From HLUCCA09 sp038757905 (lineage in GTDB: Bacteria; Pseudomonadota; Alphaproteobacteria; Rhodobacterales; Rhodobacteraceae): a stretch of 64,000 bases of DNA. The stretch lies in contig JBCDGG010000006.1 of assembly GCA_038757905.1 (NCBI GenBank), positions 8,298 through 72,297 of the forward strand. Direction: 5' to 3'. The position numbers and the translations under genes were made by a program. Below, in pieces: positions 8,474-17,574 of the stretch. How positions within the stretch are numbered: position 1 is the stretch's first letter; every line of letters starts with the position of its first letter. The notes beneath the pieces were generated by a model, which was not told the origin of the DNA, did no database searches, and was given only the letters and a program-made list of their open reading frames with translations.

Positions 8474-9160
8474 ATGATCGATATGACGATTGGCGGCCTT
8501 CCGCATGCGGCAACGCACCAGGTCGACGATGAAATCCTCGCGCATTACGCCGCCGGCAGCCTGCCGGAGGCGCTGTCAGTGGTGGTTGCGGCACAAGCCT
8601 CGATCTGCCCGGAGGTGCGCGAGCGTCTGCGCGAGCTGGAGGCGATCGGCGGCGGCCTGCTGGAGCTGGCCGAGATGCGGGAGATGTCTCTCGGCAGCCT
8701 CGAAGCCACCATGAAGAAGATCGCGCAGCGCGATGCCGCCGACGCAGCGCCGGCGCCCGCGGCCCCGGCCGCGAAGCCCGACATCCTTCCCGCGCCGGTG
8801 CAGGCCTATGTCGGCGGCGGGCTGGACCGTGTGAACTGGCGCTCCATAGGTATGGGCGCGAAGCAGGCGATCCTGCACGAGTCGGGCGAAGCGAGCGTGC
8901 GCCTGCTGAAGATCCCCGCCGGGTGCGAGCTGCCCGATCACGGGCACGACGGCCTTGAGATGACGCTGGTTCTGCAGGGCGCTTTCTTGGACGGTGACGA
9001 AAGGTTCGCGCGCGGCGATGTCGATATCGTCGATCAGGAGACCGAACACATGCCCGTCGCCGATGTCAGCGAAGACTGCGTGTGCCTGGTGGCCTGCGAA
9101 GGACGGCTGAAGTTCTCCGGCCTGCTGCCCCGGCTCGCACAACCCTTCCTCCGCATCTGA
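8474..9160 (+). CDS. chrR: Anti-sigma factor ChrR, with altered zinc site in the N-terminal domain
   Basis: A 228-residue ChrR homologue: an N-terminal anti-sigma domain (about residues 15-95), an Ala/Pro linker and a C-terminal cupin (about 120-228). The cupin keeps the metal ligands of R. sphaeroides ChrR, HGHDGLE and a later TEH, plus the CVC pair. The N-terminal domain does not keep its ligands. Aligned by eye with R. sphaeroides ChrR (H6, H31, C35, C38), the region reads THQVDD and AAQASICPEV, so only C35 is retained. Relatives hold RpoE inactive until singlet oxygen or organic peroxides trigger ChrR release and proteolysis. Here sigma binding may be zinc-independent. Confidence 0.93.
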   Translation: MIDMTIGGLPHAATHQVDDEILAHYAAGSLPEALSVVVAAQASICPEVRERLRELEAIGGGLLELAEMREMSLGSLEATMKKIAQRDAADAAPAPAAPAAKPDILPAPVQAYVGGGLDRVNWRSIGMGAKQAILHESGEASVRLLKIPAGCELPDHGHDGLEMTLVLQGAFLDGDERFARGDVDIVDQETEHMPVADVSEDCVCLVACEGRLKFSGLLPRLAQPFLRI

Positions 9161-9327
9161 CGCGGCTCGTCTGTCACCCGGGGACCGGTTTTCCAGAGCA
9201 AGCTGCGCTCAATCAGAGAACCGGCCACTTCCAACCTTGATTGGTATTGCACGACATAGGCCGACGGCTCTGCCAGCCGCGCGCTGGGCGAGCGACCGCA
9301 CGGGCTGAACAGGCCGATGCCGTGCTT

Positions 9328-11382
9328 CTAGGTGAGAATCGTCATCCCCGCGACGTCGGCCTCCGACAGGCCGACCAGGCGGACCTCGGGGCCATCGGTG
9401 AAGTCGAGCCGAAGGTACTCCGGCTCGTTTGAGGCGGCGGCGGACACCGCCGCGCTTCCCGCCAGATTGAGGTCCGTCAGGTCCAACCGGTCATCGGCGA
9501 GCACGAAATCCAGGATCTCGACAAGCGTGGCGTCGGCGTCGATCCGGAACGTGTCCTTGCCGCCGCCGCCCTTCAGCACGGAAGTGCCCGTTCCGCCGTC
9601 CAGCAGATCTGCGCCGCCGCGGCCGTTCAGCGTGTCGGTTCCGTCACCACCAAGCAGCGTGTCCGATCCGCTGCCGCCGCGCAGCGAGTCGTTCCCGTCG
9701 CCCCCGTCGAGGCTATTGTTGCCTCGACCGCCGCGTATGTCGTCATTGCCGCCGTCGCCGAAGAGATCGTCCGCGCCATTGTTGCCGCGAATCTGATCGT
9801 TGCCGATGCCGCCGAAGATCAGGTCGGCGCCGGCTTCGCCGAAGATCTGATCGTTGCCATTGTCGCCATTCAACTCGTCGGCTCCCTCGCCGCCAAGGAT
9901 CCTGTCTTTGCCCCCGGCGCCCGAAATGACGTCGGCATCTTCGCCGCCGTCCAGGGTCTCCTGCCCGCTTCCGCCGTAGAGCTCGTCCTTGCCGGCGCCG
10001 CCGTCGAGGTTGTTCAGGCCCGCACCGCCATAGAGCTTGTCGTTGCCGCCACCACCGATCAGCGTGTCGTCGCCATCGTTGCCGGTCAGGCGGTTGGCCA
10101 CCGCGTTACCGGTGATGGTGTCGTCCCCGGCCCCGGTTACGGCGTGCTCGATCACCGTGCCGACCGCGATCGTCAGGTTGCCGATGCGCCCGCCGACATC
10201 CGAGGTGACCGGTTGTGTCATCCCCGCCGTCGACGGCGTGAGGTCGATCCGCTGGTCTTGCGCGTATCCGCTGAAGTCCAGCGTATCCATGCCGCCGCCG
10301 TCGATGATCGTCGAGGCCGTTCTGTCGGCGTAATCGGCGAAGGACGCCCAGATCTCGCTGACATTGCTGTTGATATTGGTGTTGAAGCCGTAGACCGTGT
10401 TGCCCTTGAACGCGTTCTCTATGCCGAATTCTTTGCCGCCGAAACTCTGGTTGCCATAGATGTCCTCCAACGCCAGCCAGTCGACGGCCATCGGGGTTTG
10501 CAGAAACTCGTAGTTGGCGTTGATCGACGTGTTCTCGCTCTGCGAGAAGTACGACATCATCGAGGCCTGCCAGGAATCGTTGGCGTAGACGGCATCGCCC
10601 GGATAGCCGCCCGAGCCATTGTAATCGCCCTGGTGCCCCAGGCCGAGCGCATGGCCGATCTCGTGCAGGATGGTCTGCAGCGTGTAGTCGTCGTAGGTCG
10701 ACGTGCCGCCACTCCAGCCGGAGTTCACGTTCACGAAACTCACCGAGCTCGTGCCGCTAAACGAGTTGATCCATGTCGAGGCGAACGCGCCGCTATAGAC
10801 GTCGGAGAAGAAGAAATCGACGGTCGATGTGTTGGTGGAGGTCGTCTCGGTGAACTTGATCCCGAGCACTTCCTCGAACAGATCGAAGGCGTCCCGCACC
10901 AGCTCCTTGCGGGCTGCCGAAATGCCGTTGGCATCCGCGCGGTTGAAGGAGGTGTTCGACAGGTCGTAGCCGCTGAGATTGTACAGCAACTCCCCGGAAT
11001 TGGGGTTCGAGCCGGACCCGGTCATGTTCCAGCTATGCTCGTACCAGTTCACGCTGGGATCGGTCCAATAGCCTTCGCGGAGGTAATTGGCGAGATCCTG
11101 CAGCGACCCGGCTTGCAGGCTGGCGTTGAACGTGCCGCCGTTGGAGCCTGCCCCCTCGTTGCTCTCGTCGCGCATGCCGCACCCCATGCAGCCGCAGCCG
11201 AACGGATGCGCCACGAGGTCCATATCGTCGCGCCCGTGCGACGAGATTTCGATCAGGTCATCGGGGATTCGCGTTGATGCGCCGAAGCTTGTGAAGCCGC
11301 TCAGGGTCTGCGGTTCGGCGCGCCAGGCATTTGCCACGGCGTCCGAAGCTGACGAGCGGAAATAGGTCTCAAAGATACTCAT
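9328..11382 (-). CDS. Serralysin-like M10 metalloprotease with RTX repeats
   Basis: A 684-residue secreted protease. The catalytic zinc site is HEIGHALGLGH near residue 250, followed by the Met-turn MMSY. After an M10 C-terminal region come about twenty GGxGxDxxx-type nonapeptides forming a calcium-binding beta-roll, and a C-terminal tail rich in hydrophobic and acidic residues. There is no Sec signal peptide, consistent with type I secretion, but no ABC/MFP/TolC secretion genes are in the window. The N-terminal propeptide region contains a tight cysteine cluster (FGCGCMGCGM, about residues 61-70) whose role I do not know. The ATG at 11382 was chosen over one 12 codons upstream because it begins the usual MSIFETYF-like sequence. 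Confidence 0.9.
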   Translation of the reverse strand: MSIFETYFRSSASDAVANAWRAEPQTLSGFTSFGASTRIPDDLIEISSHGRDDMDLVAHPFGCGCMGCGMRDESNEGAGSNGGTFNASLQAGSLQDLANYLREGYWTDPSVNWYEHSWNMTGSGSNPNSGELLYNLSGYDLSNTSFNRADANGISAARKELVRDAFDLFEEVLGIKFTETTSTNTSTVDFFFSDVYSGAFASTWINSFSGTSSVSFVNVNSGWSGGTSTYDDYTLQTILHEIGHALGLGHQGDYNGSGGYPGDAVYANDSWQASMMSYFSQSENTSINANYEFLQTPMAVDWLALEDIYGNQSFGGKEFGIENAFKGNTVYGFNTNINSNVSEIWASFADYADRTASTIIDGGGMDTLDFSGYAQDQRIDLTPSTAGMTQPVTSDVGGRIGNLTIAVGTVIEHAVTGAGDDTITGNAVANRLTGNDGDDTLIGGGGNDKLYGGAGLNNLDGGAGKDELYGGSGQETLDGGEDADVISGAGGKDRILGGEGADELNGDNGNDQIFGEAGADLIFGGIGNDQIRGNNGADDLFGDGGNDDIRGGRGNNSLDGGDGNDSLRGGSGSDTLLGGDGTDTLNGRGGADLLDGGTGTSVLKGGGGKDTFRIDADATLVEILDFVLADDRLDLTDLNLAGSAAVSAAASNEPEYLRLDFTDGPEVRLVGLSEADVAGMTILT
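9547..10083 (-). repeat. RTX nonapeptide-coding tandem repeats
   Basis: A 27-bp periodicity encodes degenerate GGxGxDxxx units inside the metalloprotease gene. These are protein-level calcium-binding repeats, not a CRISPR array or an intergenic repeat. Confidence 0.88.
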
Positions 11383-11679
11383 GCCAATCGCCTCAGCTGG
11401 GTCATAGCGGGTGCGCACAGGACCATTGGGAGTGAGCGCCCGGCCGATTTCTCAGCGTGCCGGAACGTGCGACTTGCCTGCATACGGCAAGGTATCAGAC
11501 GTGGCGGACGTCCGTTCAGCAATGTCGCCTCCCCAGGCACTATCGGCAACTTTTTGAACGCAGACTTGTGCGCAAATCATGGCGGGAATGCGCAAAGGGC
11601 GTGATCACCGAGTCTCGTCAGACGGTTAGCGATGCAAGCGGTTCGGCAGCGACCTGCCAGCCGGGAAGCGCGGACCTGC
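11383..11679. other. Gap upstream of the protease, with an inverted repeat
   Basis: No convincing gene is seen in this 297-bp gap between rmuC and the protease gene. It contains a perfect inverted repeat, CTTGCC (11473-11478) and GGCAAG (11486-11491), around a seven-base centre. It lies about 90 bp upstream of the protease start and could be a regulator-binding site. The sequence is less GC-biased than the neighbouring coding regions, as expected for a promoter region. Confidence 0.4.
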
Positions 11680-12786
11680 TCAGGAGCGTAGAATGCGGAC
11701 GTCGCGTTTGCCGCCAGGGTCCGGCTGGTCGTCGAACTCGAGCGACTCCAGCCGATCCGCGCGCCCGCGCGCCCGCGAGGCGGCCGCCTCGATCCCGTCC
11801 AGATCCGTCTGCGCCAGGGCAAAGTGGCCGCGCAGCTTGGTCACCCGGTCGCCCACCAGCTCGATATCGCGGTGGAGCAGGCGCAGCGTGGCGCGTATGG
11901 CACGCGCCTCCTGGCGCAGGCGCGTGTCCTTCAGCACGGCGCGCAGGGTGTTGAGCAGCGCCATGCATGTCGTCGGCGACACCGTCCAGACCCGGGCGTG
12001 GAACCCCTCGCGCACGAGATCGGCGAAATTGGCGTGCAGTTCCGCGTAGACGGCTTCGGACGGCAGAAACATCAAGGCGCTGTCGGCAGTATGCCCGGGC
12101 AGCAGGTACTTTTCGGAGATCGCCTTGATGTGGGCGCGGATGCTGGTGCGAAAGGCCCGAGCGGCGACGCGCGCTTCGGCGGGAGTCGCAGCGGCGCGCA
12201 GCGCCTCATAGCCTTCCAGCGGGAACTTCGCGTCGATGACGATCCGGCCCGGCGGATCGGGCAGGTCGATCACGCAATCGGCGCGGGTGCCGTTGGGCAG
12301 AACCACCTGCCAGCGCCAGGCATCGGGCGGCAGCGCGCCGCGCAGGAGATCGTGCAACTGGATTTCGCCGAATGCGCCCCTTGTCTGCTTGTTCGACAGG
12401 ATGTCCTGCAAGCACAGCACGTCGCCCGACAGTTTCTCGATGTTCGCCTGGGCGCGGTCGATGGCCTCCAGTCGTTCCTGCAGCGCACCGAGAGAGTGCG
12501 CTGTCCTGTCGGCCGAGGTTGCAAGCGACGCGCCCATATCGGCCGACAACGTGTCGAAGCGCCGGTCGAGCCGCTGGGTTGCATGGTTTTGCGCGCCGGA
12601 TAGCTCCGCCTGCGTCTGCGACAACCGCTCCACCTGCGCCGCCAGGGCCCGCGTCTGTCGGGCGGCCCGTCCGGCGCGCTGGGCGGACAGCGCGAGGAGA
12701 AGAAAGAGGACAAGGCACATCGCAGCCGCCACCGCGGCAATCTGGTGCAGCGGATCGGCGAGGTCGAGCGCGGGCAGCGCGATCAT
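11680..12786 (-). CDS. rmuC: DNA recombination protein RmuC homologue
   Basis: A 368-residue protein with an N-terminal membrane anchor (about residues 12-32), a coiled-coil region rich in Gln, Glu and Ala (35-125), and the RmuC nuclease-like core with DILSNKQTRGAFGEIQL and IDAKFPLEGYEAL. RmuC proteins limit inversions at short inverted repeats and have a restriction-endonuclease-like fold. The ATG overlaps the mutL stop in ATGA, so the two DNA-maintenance genes are translationally coupled. The longer open frame upstream lies within mutL and is not used. Confidence 0.9.
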   Translation of the reverse strand: MIALPALDLADPLHQIAAVAAAMCLVLFLLLALSAQRAGRAARQTRALAAQVERLSQTQAELSGAQNHATQRLDRRFDTLSADMGASLATSADRTAHSLGALQERLEAIDRAQANIEKLSGDVLCLQDILSNKQTRGAFGEIQLHDLLRGALPPDAWRWQVVLPNGTRADCVIDLPDPPGRIVIDAKFPLEGYEALRAAATPAEARVAARAFRTSIRAHIKAISEKYLLPGHTADSALMFLPSEAVYAELHANFADLVREGFHARVWTVSPTTCMALLNTLRAVLKDTRLRQEARAIRATLRLLHRDIELVGDRVTKLRGHFALAQTDLDGIEAAASRARGRADRLESLEFDDQPDPGGKRDVRILRS

Positions 12787-14642
12787 GTCCGTCCGAAGAG
12801 CCGCTCGATATCGGAAAGCTTCAGCTCGACGTAAGTGGGCCTTCCATGGTTGCACTGGCCCGACAGGGGCGTCGCCTCCATCGCGCGCAGCAACGCGTTC
12901 ATCTCGTCGGCCTGCATCCGGCGCCCCGACCGGACCGACCCGTGGCACGCGACGCGCGACAGCACCGCATCGATCCGCGCGCCGAGCGTCTGGCTGTCGC
13001 CGAGATCGGCGATTTCGTCGAGGATGTCGTGGACGAGACGCGCGGCGTCGACCTTGCCCAGAAGGGCTGGCGTCTCCCGCACCGCGACGGCGTCGCCGCC
13101 AAATGGCTCCACCACCAGACCGAGACGGCGCAGGTCCTCGGCGTGCTCCATCAGCCGGGCCTGATCGTCGGCGGAGAGCGTTACGATCTCGGGGATCAGA
13201 AGTGCCTGCGCGGCGATACCCGCCTCGGCCGCCTGCGCTTTGAGCCGTTCGTAGATCAGGCGTTCGTGTGCGGCGTGCTGGTCGACCAGCACGATACCAT
13301 CTTCGGTCTGGGCCACGATGTAGTTTTCGTGCACTTGCGCGCGCGCCGCGCCGAGCGGCCGATGCACGGAGGCGCTGTCCTCGGCCTCATCCGCCAGCGG
13401 TTCGATCCGGGCCGAGGGTTCCTCGGCGAAACCGATCTGGGGAGAGGGCTGCGCGGGCTGGGGCGCCTGGAACGCGTAGGCGGCGGCGCGGGCCTGCGGG
13501 CCCGGCCTGTCCATCTGATAGATCCGTGGCTCGCCCGGACGCTCCGGTTGCACGGCGCCCAGGGTCGCACCGGCCACCGTGGTCGATGCGCGGTGGCCGG
13601 CCTCCGCGAGCGCGTGGCGCAATGCCGAGACGATCAGCCCGCGCGCGAGACCGGGTTCACGAAACCGCACCTCGGCCTTGGCGGGATGCACGTTGACATC
13701 GACGCGCTCCGGCGCGACGTCGAGAAAGAGCGCCGCGGCGGGGTGCCGGTCGCGGCTCAGCACATCGGAATAGGCCGCGCGCAACGCCCCGATCAACAGC
13801 TTGTCGCGCACCGGTCTGCCGTTGACGAACAGGTACTGCGCCACCGCGGAGCCGCGCGAATAGGTCGGCAGGGCGGCGAACCCCGTCAAACGCAGCCCCT
13901 CGCGTTCGGCGTCGATTCGGAGCGCGTTCTCGGCGAAGTCCGCGCCCAGAATGCGGGCGAGGCGGCCGCTGAGCGCGGTGAACAGATCCCCCGTTTCGGC
14001 ATCCGCGCGAAACGTCACGCGCGGTTGGTCGCCGGTGCAATCGGTCAGCGAGAAGGCCACCGACGGCTCCGCCATGGCGAGGCGCCGCACGGTATCGCCG
14101 ATGGCCTGCGCCTCGGCGCGGTCGGTGCGCAGAAACTTCAGCCGCGCCGGGGTGGCGTGGAACAGGTCGCGCAGGTCGACGACGGTGCCGCGCGACAGCG
14201 CCGCGGGGCGGGGTGGCGAAAGGCGGCCGCCATCGCTGCGGATCTCCGCCGCCTCGGCGGCGCCGTGCAGGCGCGAGGTTAGCGTCAGCCGGGCCACGGC
14301 GGCGAGCGAGGCCAGCGCCTCGCCCCGGAAGCCGAAGGTGTGGATGTTCAGCAGGTCGGTGCCGTCGATCTTCGATGTGGCATGCCGCGCAAGCGCCAGG
14401 GGCAGCGCGTCCGCCGCGATGCCATGCCCGTCGTCGGTGACGCGGATCAGGCGCTTGCCGCCCTCCGCGATCTCGACCGAGATCCGCGTGGCCCCGGCGT
14501 CGAGGGCGTTTTCCACCAGTTCCTTGACCGCAGATGCAGGCCGCTCAACCACTTCGCCGGCCGCGATGCGGCTGATGGCCGTTTCATCGAGCTGCGCGAT
14601 CGGAGGGCGAGGGGCGCCTATATTGCGGTCGTGATGCACCAT
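12783..14642 (-). CDS. mutL: DNA mismatch repair protein MutL, endonuclease type
   Basis: A 619-residue MutL. The GHKL ATPase domain is intact, with ENALDAGATRI, DDGHGI and TFGFRGEALASLA in the first 120 residues, followed by the transducer domain and a Pro-rich linker (about 330-420). The C-terminal domain contains DQHAAHERLIYE, which fits the DQHA(X)2E(X)4E metal motif of MutL proteins with intrinsic nicking activity. It should therefore act in methyl-independent mismatch repair. It forms an operon with rmuC; the M16 gene on the same strand ends 71 bp upstream. Confidence 0.96.
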   Translation of the reverse strand: MVHHDRNIGAPRPPIAQLDETAISRIAAGEVVERPASAVKELVENALDAGATRISVEIAEGGKRLIRVTDDGHGIAADALPLALARHATSKIDGTDLLNIHTFGFRGEALASLAAVARLTLTSRLHGAAEAAEIRSDGGRLSPPRPAALSRGTVVDLRDLFHATPARLKFLRTDRAEAQAIGDTVRRLAMAEPSVAFSLTDCTGDQPRVTFRADAETGDLFTALSGRLARILGADFAENALRIDAEREGLRLTGFAALPTYSRGSAVAQYLFVNGRPVRDKLLIGALRAAYSDVLSRDRHPAAALFLDVAPERVDVNVHPAKAEVRFREPGLARGLIVSALRHALAEAGHRASTTVAGATLGAVQPERPGEPRIYQMDRPGPQARAAAYAFQAPQPAQPSPQIGFAEEPSARIEPLADEAEDSASVHRPLGAARAQVHENYIVAQTEDGIVLVDQHAAHERLIYERLKAQAAEAGIAAQALLIPEIVTLSADDQARLMEHAEDLRRLGLVVEPFGGDAVAVRETPALLGKVDAARLVHDILDEIADLGDSQTLGARIDAVLSRVACHGSVRSGRRMQADEMNALLRAMEATPLSGQCNHGRPTYVELKLSDIERLFGRT

Positions 14643-14713
14643 GCCACAATCGGTAGCATGGTGCTGGTCTGTCCGTCCAGTGTCCCTTGGGCCGCGCCGG
14701 CCCGGCGCGACGG

Positions 14714-16045
14714 CTAGTTGCCCGGTTCAAGGCCCTCGGGCTGGCCCACGATCACCAGGTGAAGGTCTTCGGGCCGGAAGAGGCTTTGCGCGACGCGGTT
14801 TGCATCCTCGAGCGTCACCGCCTCCACCTGGGCATTGCGCGTGTTGACGTAGTCGATCGGCATGCCGTCCAACTGCATGCCGACGAGAATGTTCGCGATC
14901 CGCTCGTTGCCATCGAACCGCAGCGGGTACGCGCCGGTCAGATAGGTCTTGGCGCGGTCAAGCTCGTCCTGCGTGATGCCCTCGTCGGCCAGCCGCGCCC
15001 ATTCCTGGGTGACGACCTCGACGGTCTCGCCCACGCGCGCGTTCACCGTCGAGACCCGCCCCACCAGCATATCGGCATAGCTGCGCGCCACCAGCGAGGT
15101 GTAGATGCCGTAGGTCAGCCCGCGCTCGCGCCGCACCTCGTCCATCAGGCGCGAGCCGAAGCCACCGGCCCCGAAGATCTGGTTGACGACGAAGGCCGGG
15201 AAGAAATCGGGATCGTCGCGCGCGATGCCGGGCTGCCCGAACGTGATGACGGATTGCGGCGTCTCGAACTCCACCACCGTCAGCCCGCCCTCGAAGGCGA
15301 CATCCGTTTCCTCCGGCAGGGGCGCACCCGTTTCGGGCAGATCCCCGAGCAGCGCATCGAGGATCGGGCCCAGATCTTCGGCGGTGATGTCGCCGACCGC
15401 CCCGACAAAGACCCGGTCGCGCGCCATCACGCGCTCTTTGGCGGCGATCAGATCGCTTCGGGTCAGCGCGCTCACGCTTTCCCGCGTGCCCTCGTGCGCG
15501 CTGCCATAGGGGTGATCCGGGAAGGCAAGCGCCGAAAAGGCCTCATTGGAGATCATGGACGGGTCCACAAGATCGGATGCGATCCCGGACAGGACCTGCC
15601 CGCGCACGCGCTCGATGGCGTCTTCGTCGAAGCGCGGCTCGGTGATCGCCTTGCGCAGCAGGTCCAGCGCTTCGTCGCGGTTCTCCGTCAGAAACTGCGC
15701 CGAGATGGCGACGGTATCGTCGCCGACATCGAAGCTGAAGCGCGCGGCAAGCTCCTCGGCGGCGACGGAGAACGCCTCTGCGTCCATGTCCGCGGCGCCT
15801 TCCTCGAGCAGGGCGACCATCAGGTTCATCGCGCCGCGCTTGCCCTCGGGGTCGAGCGAGGCGCCGCCCGCGAAGCGCAGCTCAAGGGCGGTGAAGGGAA
15901 TCGCGCTGTCTTCAACGAGCCAGGCGTCGATGCCGCCGGGCGACGTAACCGGTGCTATGTCTATTTCGGCGCGCAACGGGGCCGCGATCATCAGCGCAGC
16001 CGCAGCGGTCGCAGCTACCGGGGCGAGGCGGGAAAACAGGCTCAT
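14714..16045 (-). CDS. M16 peptidase-like protein, non-catalytic partner
   Basis: A 443-residue protein with a clear Sec signal peptide (MSLFSRLAPVAATAAAALM through the alanine-rich cleavage region near residue 26). It has the M16 insulinase/mitochondrial-processing-peptidase fold with the second-domain segment RGLTYGIYTSL. The HxxEH zinc motif is absent: the equivalent position reads MNLMVALLEEGA. It is paired with the HYLEH-containing M16 gene upstream, overlapping it in ATGA. Such pairs act as heterodimers, with this subunit supporting substrate binding. The location is probably periplasmic. Confidence 0.9.
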   Translation of the reverse strand: MSLFSRLAPVAATAAAALMIAAPLRAEIDIAPVTSPGGIDAWLVEDSAIPFTALELRFAGGASLDPEGKRGAMNLMVALLEEGAADMDAEAFSVAAEELAARFSFDVGDDTVAISAQFLTENRDEALDLLRKAITEPRFDEDAIERVRGQVLSGIASDLVDPSMISNEAFSALAFPDHPYGSAHEGTRESVSALTRSDLIAAKERVMARDRVFVGAVGDITAEDLGPILDALLGDLPETGAPLPEETDVAFEGGLTVVEFETPQSVITFGQPGIARDDPDFFPAFVVNQIFGAGGFGSRLMDEVRRERGLTYGIYTSLVARSYADMLVGRVSTVNARVGETVEVVTQEWARLADEGITQDELDRAKTYLTGAYPLRFDGNERIANILVGMQLDGMPIDYVNTRNAQVEAVTLEDANRVAQSLFRPEDLHLVIVGQPEGLEPGN

Positions 16046-17424
16046 TGGGAAACCTCCTGAACGGCGTCGGCGGCCAGCGCGGCGGGGGCGCTGCGCAAAT
16101 ACCCGGTGACTGAGGCGTTCGGATCGAAGATGCGCTCCGCTGCCGCCATGATGTCTTCGGCCGTCACGGCCTCGAGGATGCGGGGCCAGTCTTCCACGTC
16201 CTGAACGGTCAGCCCGCTGGTCAGGGCCGCGCCGTAGCGGCGGGCAAGGCCCTGCAGATTGTCTCGCTCGTAGATCTCCTGGGCGCGGATCTGCGTTTTC
16301 AACCGTGTCAGCGCGGCCTCGTCCACGCCTTCCTCCAGGAACCGGGCGATCATCCGGTCGATATCGGCTTCGGCCTCGGCCAGGGTGCGATCGGGTGTCG
16401 GCACGACGACCATCCCGAACGTCGTATCGTCGTAGGACATGCCGCCATAGAAGGCCGCGGCGTAGAGCGCGGCGCCCTCCTCGATCTCCAGCACCCGGCG
16501 CATGAGGGGGGTGGGGCCATCGCCGCCCAGAAGCTCCGACAGCATCCGCAGGGCGGCTGCCTCTTCCTGGGCGCCGGCGTCGCGCTCCGGGGCGAGGTAT
16601 GTCCGGATGACGTAAGGCTGCGCGACGCGCGGGTCAGAGAACTCCAGCCGGCGCGGGGCGAGTTGCGGGGGCTCGGCCGGACGCGCCCGCATCCCGATCT
16701 CGGGGTTGGGCGGGATCTGGCCGTAGTGAACCTCCGCCATGGCGCGCACTTCGTCGGGCGTGACATCGCCAGCGACGATCAGGATGGCGTTGTTCGGGGC
16801 ATAATGGGCGCGATAGAAGTCGATCGCGTCCTCCCGCGTCAGCTCCTCCATCTCATGGCGCCAGCCGATGACCGGGATGCCATAGGGATGGGCCAGGTAC
16901 TGCACCGCCATCCGCTGTTCGCGAAACAGCGATCCTGCCTCGTTCTCGACCCGCTGATTGCGTTCCTCAAGGATCACATCCCGCTCGGTCAGCGCGGCGG
17001 CCTCTTCGATCACGAGCCCTGTCATGCGATCGGCTTCGTACTGCATCATCAGATCCAGCCGGTCCGCCGCGACGCGCTGGAAGTAGCCGGTGTAATCCTG
17101 TGCCGTGAACGCATTGTCGGAGCCGCCATTGGCCTCGACCACTTCGGAGAACTCGCCGGAGGCGACCGTTTCGGTGCCCTTGAACATCAGGTGCTCAAGG
17201 TAATGGGCGATGCCGGACTTGCCCGGGGGCTCGTCGGCGGCCCCGACCCGGTACCACACCATGTGGACGGCGACAGGCGCGCGGTGATCCTCGATCACGA
17301 CCACGTCCATGCCGTTGTCGAGCGTGAAGGTGCTGACATCGGCGGCGCGGGCGGCAAGGGTGCCGAGCAGGACAAGGGGGATCGCAAGGGCAAGACGGGC
17401 GACGGGGCGCAAGGCGTTTGGCAT
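16042..17424 (-). CDS. Periplasmic M16 zinc metalloprotease, catalytic subunit
   Basis: A 460-residue protein with an N-terminal signal peptide (ARLALAIPLVLLGTLAARA). The inverted zinc motif HYLEH is at about residues 78-82, followed by the typical LMFKGTE and, 70-odd residues later, the third zinc ligand region ENEAGSLFREQ. It is the active partner of the non-catalytic M16 protein encoded next. The substrate is unknown; periplasmic peptide turnover is likely. The ATG at 17424 directly precedes the signal peptide. The frame continues open upstream through a low-complexity stretch and the DUF3035 gene, but that is not coding. Confidence 0.92.
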   Translation of the reverse strand: MPNALRPVARLALAIPLVLLGTLAARAADVSTFTLDNGMDVVVIEDHRAPVAVHMVWYRVGAADEPPGKSGIAHYLEHLMFKGTETVASGEFSEVVEANGGSDNAFTAQDYTGYFQRVAADRLDLMMQYEADRMTGLVIEEAAALTERDVILEERNQRVENEAGSLFREQRMAVQYLAHPYGIPVIGWRHEMEELTREDAIDFYRAHYAPNNAILIVAGDVTPDEVRAMAEVHYGQIPPNPEIGMRARPAEPPQLAPRRLEFSDPRVAQPYVIRTYLAPERDAGAQEEAAALRMLSELLGGDGPTPLMRRVLEIEEGAALYAAAFYGGMSYDDTTFGMVVVPTPDRTLAEAEADIDRMIARFLEEGVDEAALTRLKTQIRAQEIYERDNLQGLARRYGAALTSGLTVQDVEDWPRILEAVTAEDIMAAAERIFDPNASVTGYLRSAPAALAADAVQEVSQ

Positions 17425-17574
17425 GGAATCCTCTCTCCGAACTGTTCCCAAAGGTGGGCTCCCGCGGCCCTGCTTCAAGTTGGGCAACGGGCTTGTGAGG
17501 CTGCGTTCATCCCGCGGCTGGTCACGGTCGGGGCTGTCGCGGTCTGGCTTTCGCGGGGGGGCATCCATCGACCG

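Noticed and set aside
9185..9224. CCGGTTTTC/GAGAACCGG inverted repeat after chrR
   Set aside because: The loop is over 20 bases with one mismatch and no T-run follows; it is too weak to call a terminator.
9547..10083. Regularly spaced repeats resembling a CRISPR array
   Set aside because: The 27-bp period encodes RTX nonapeptides within an intact reading frame; there are no unique spacers and no cas genes.
12372..14282. 636-codon plus-strand open frame
   Set aside because: It is the antisense shadow of mutL and rmuC, has an arginine- and glycine-heavy composition and no motifs.
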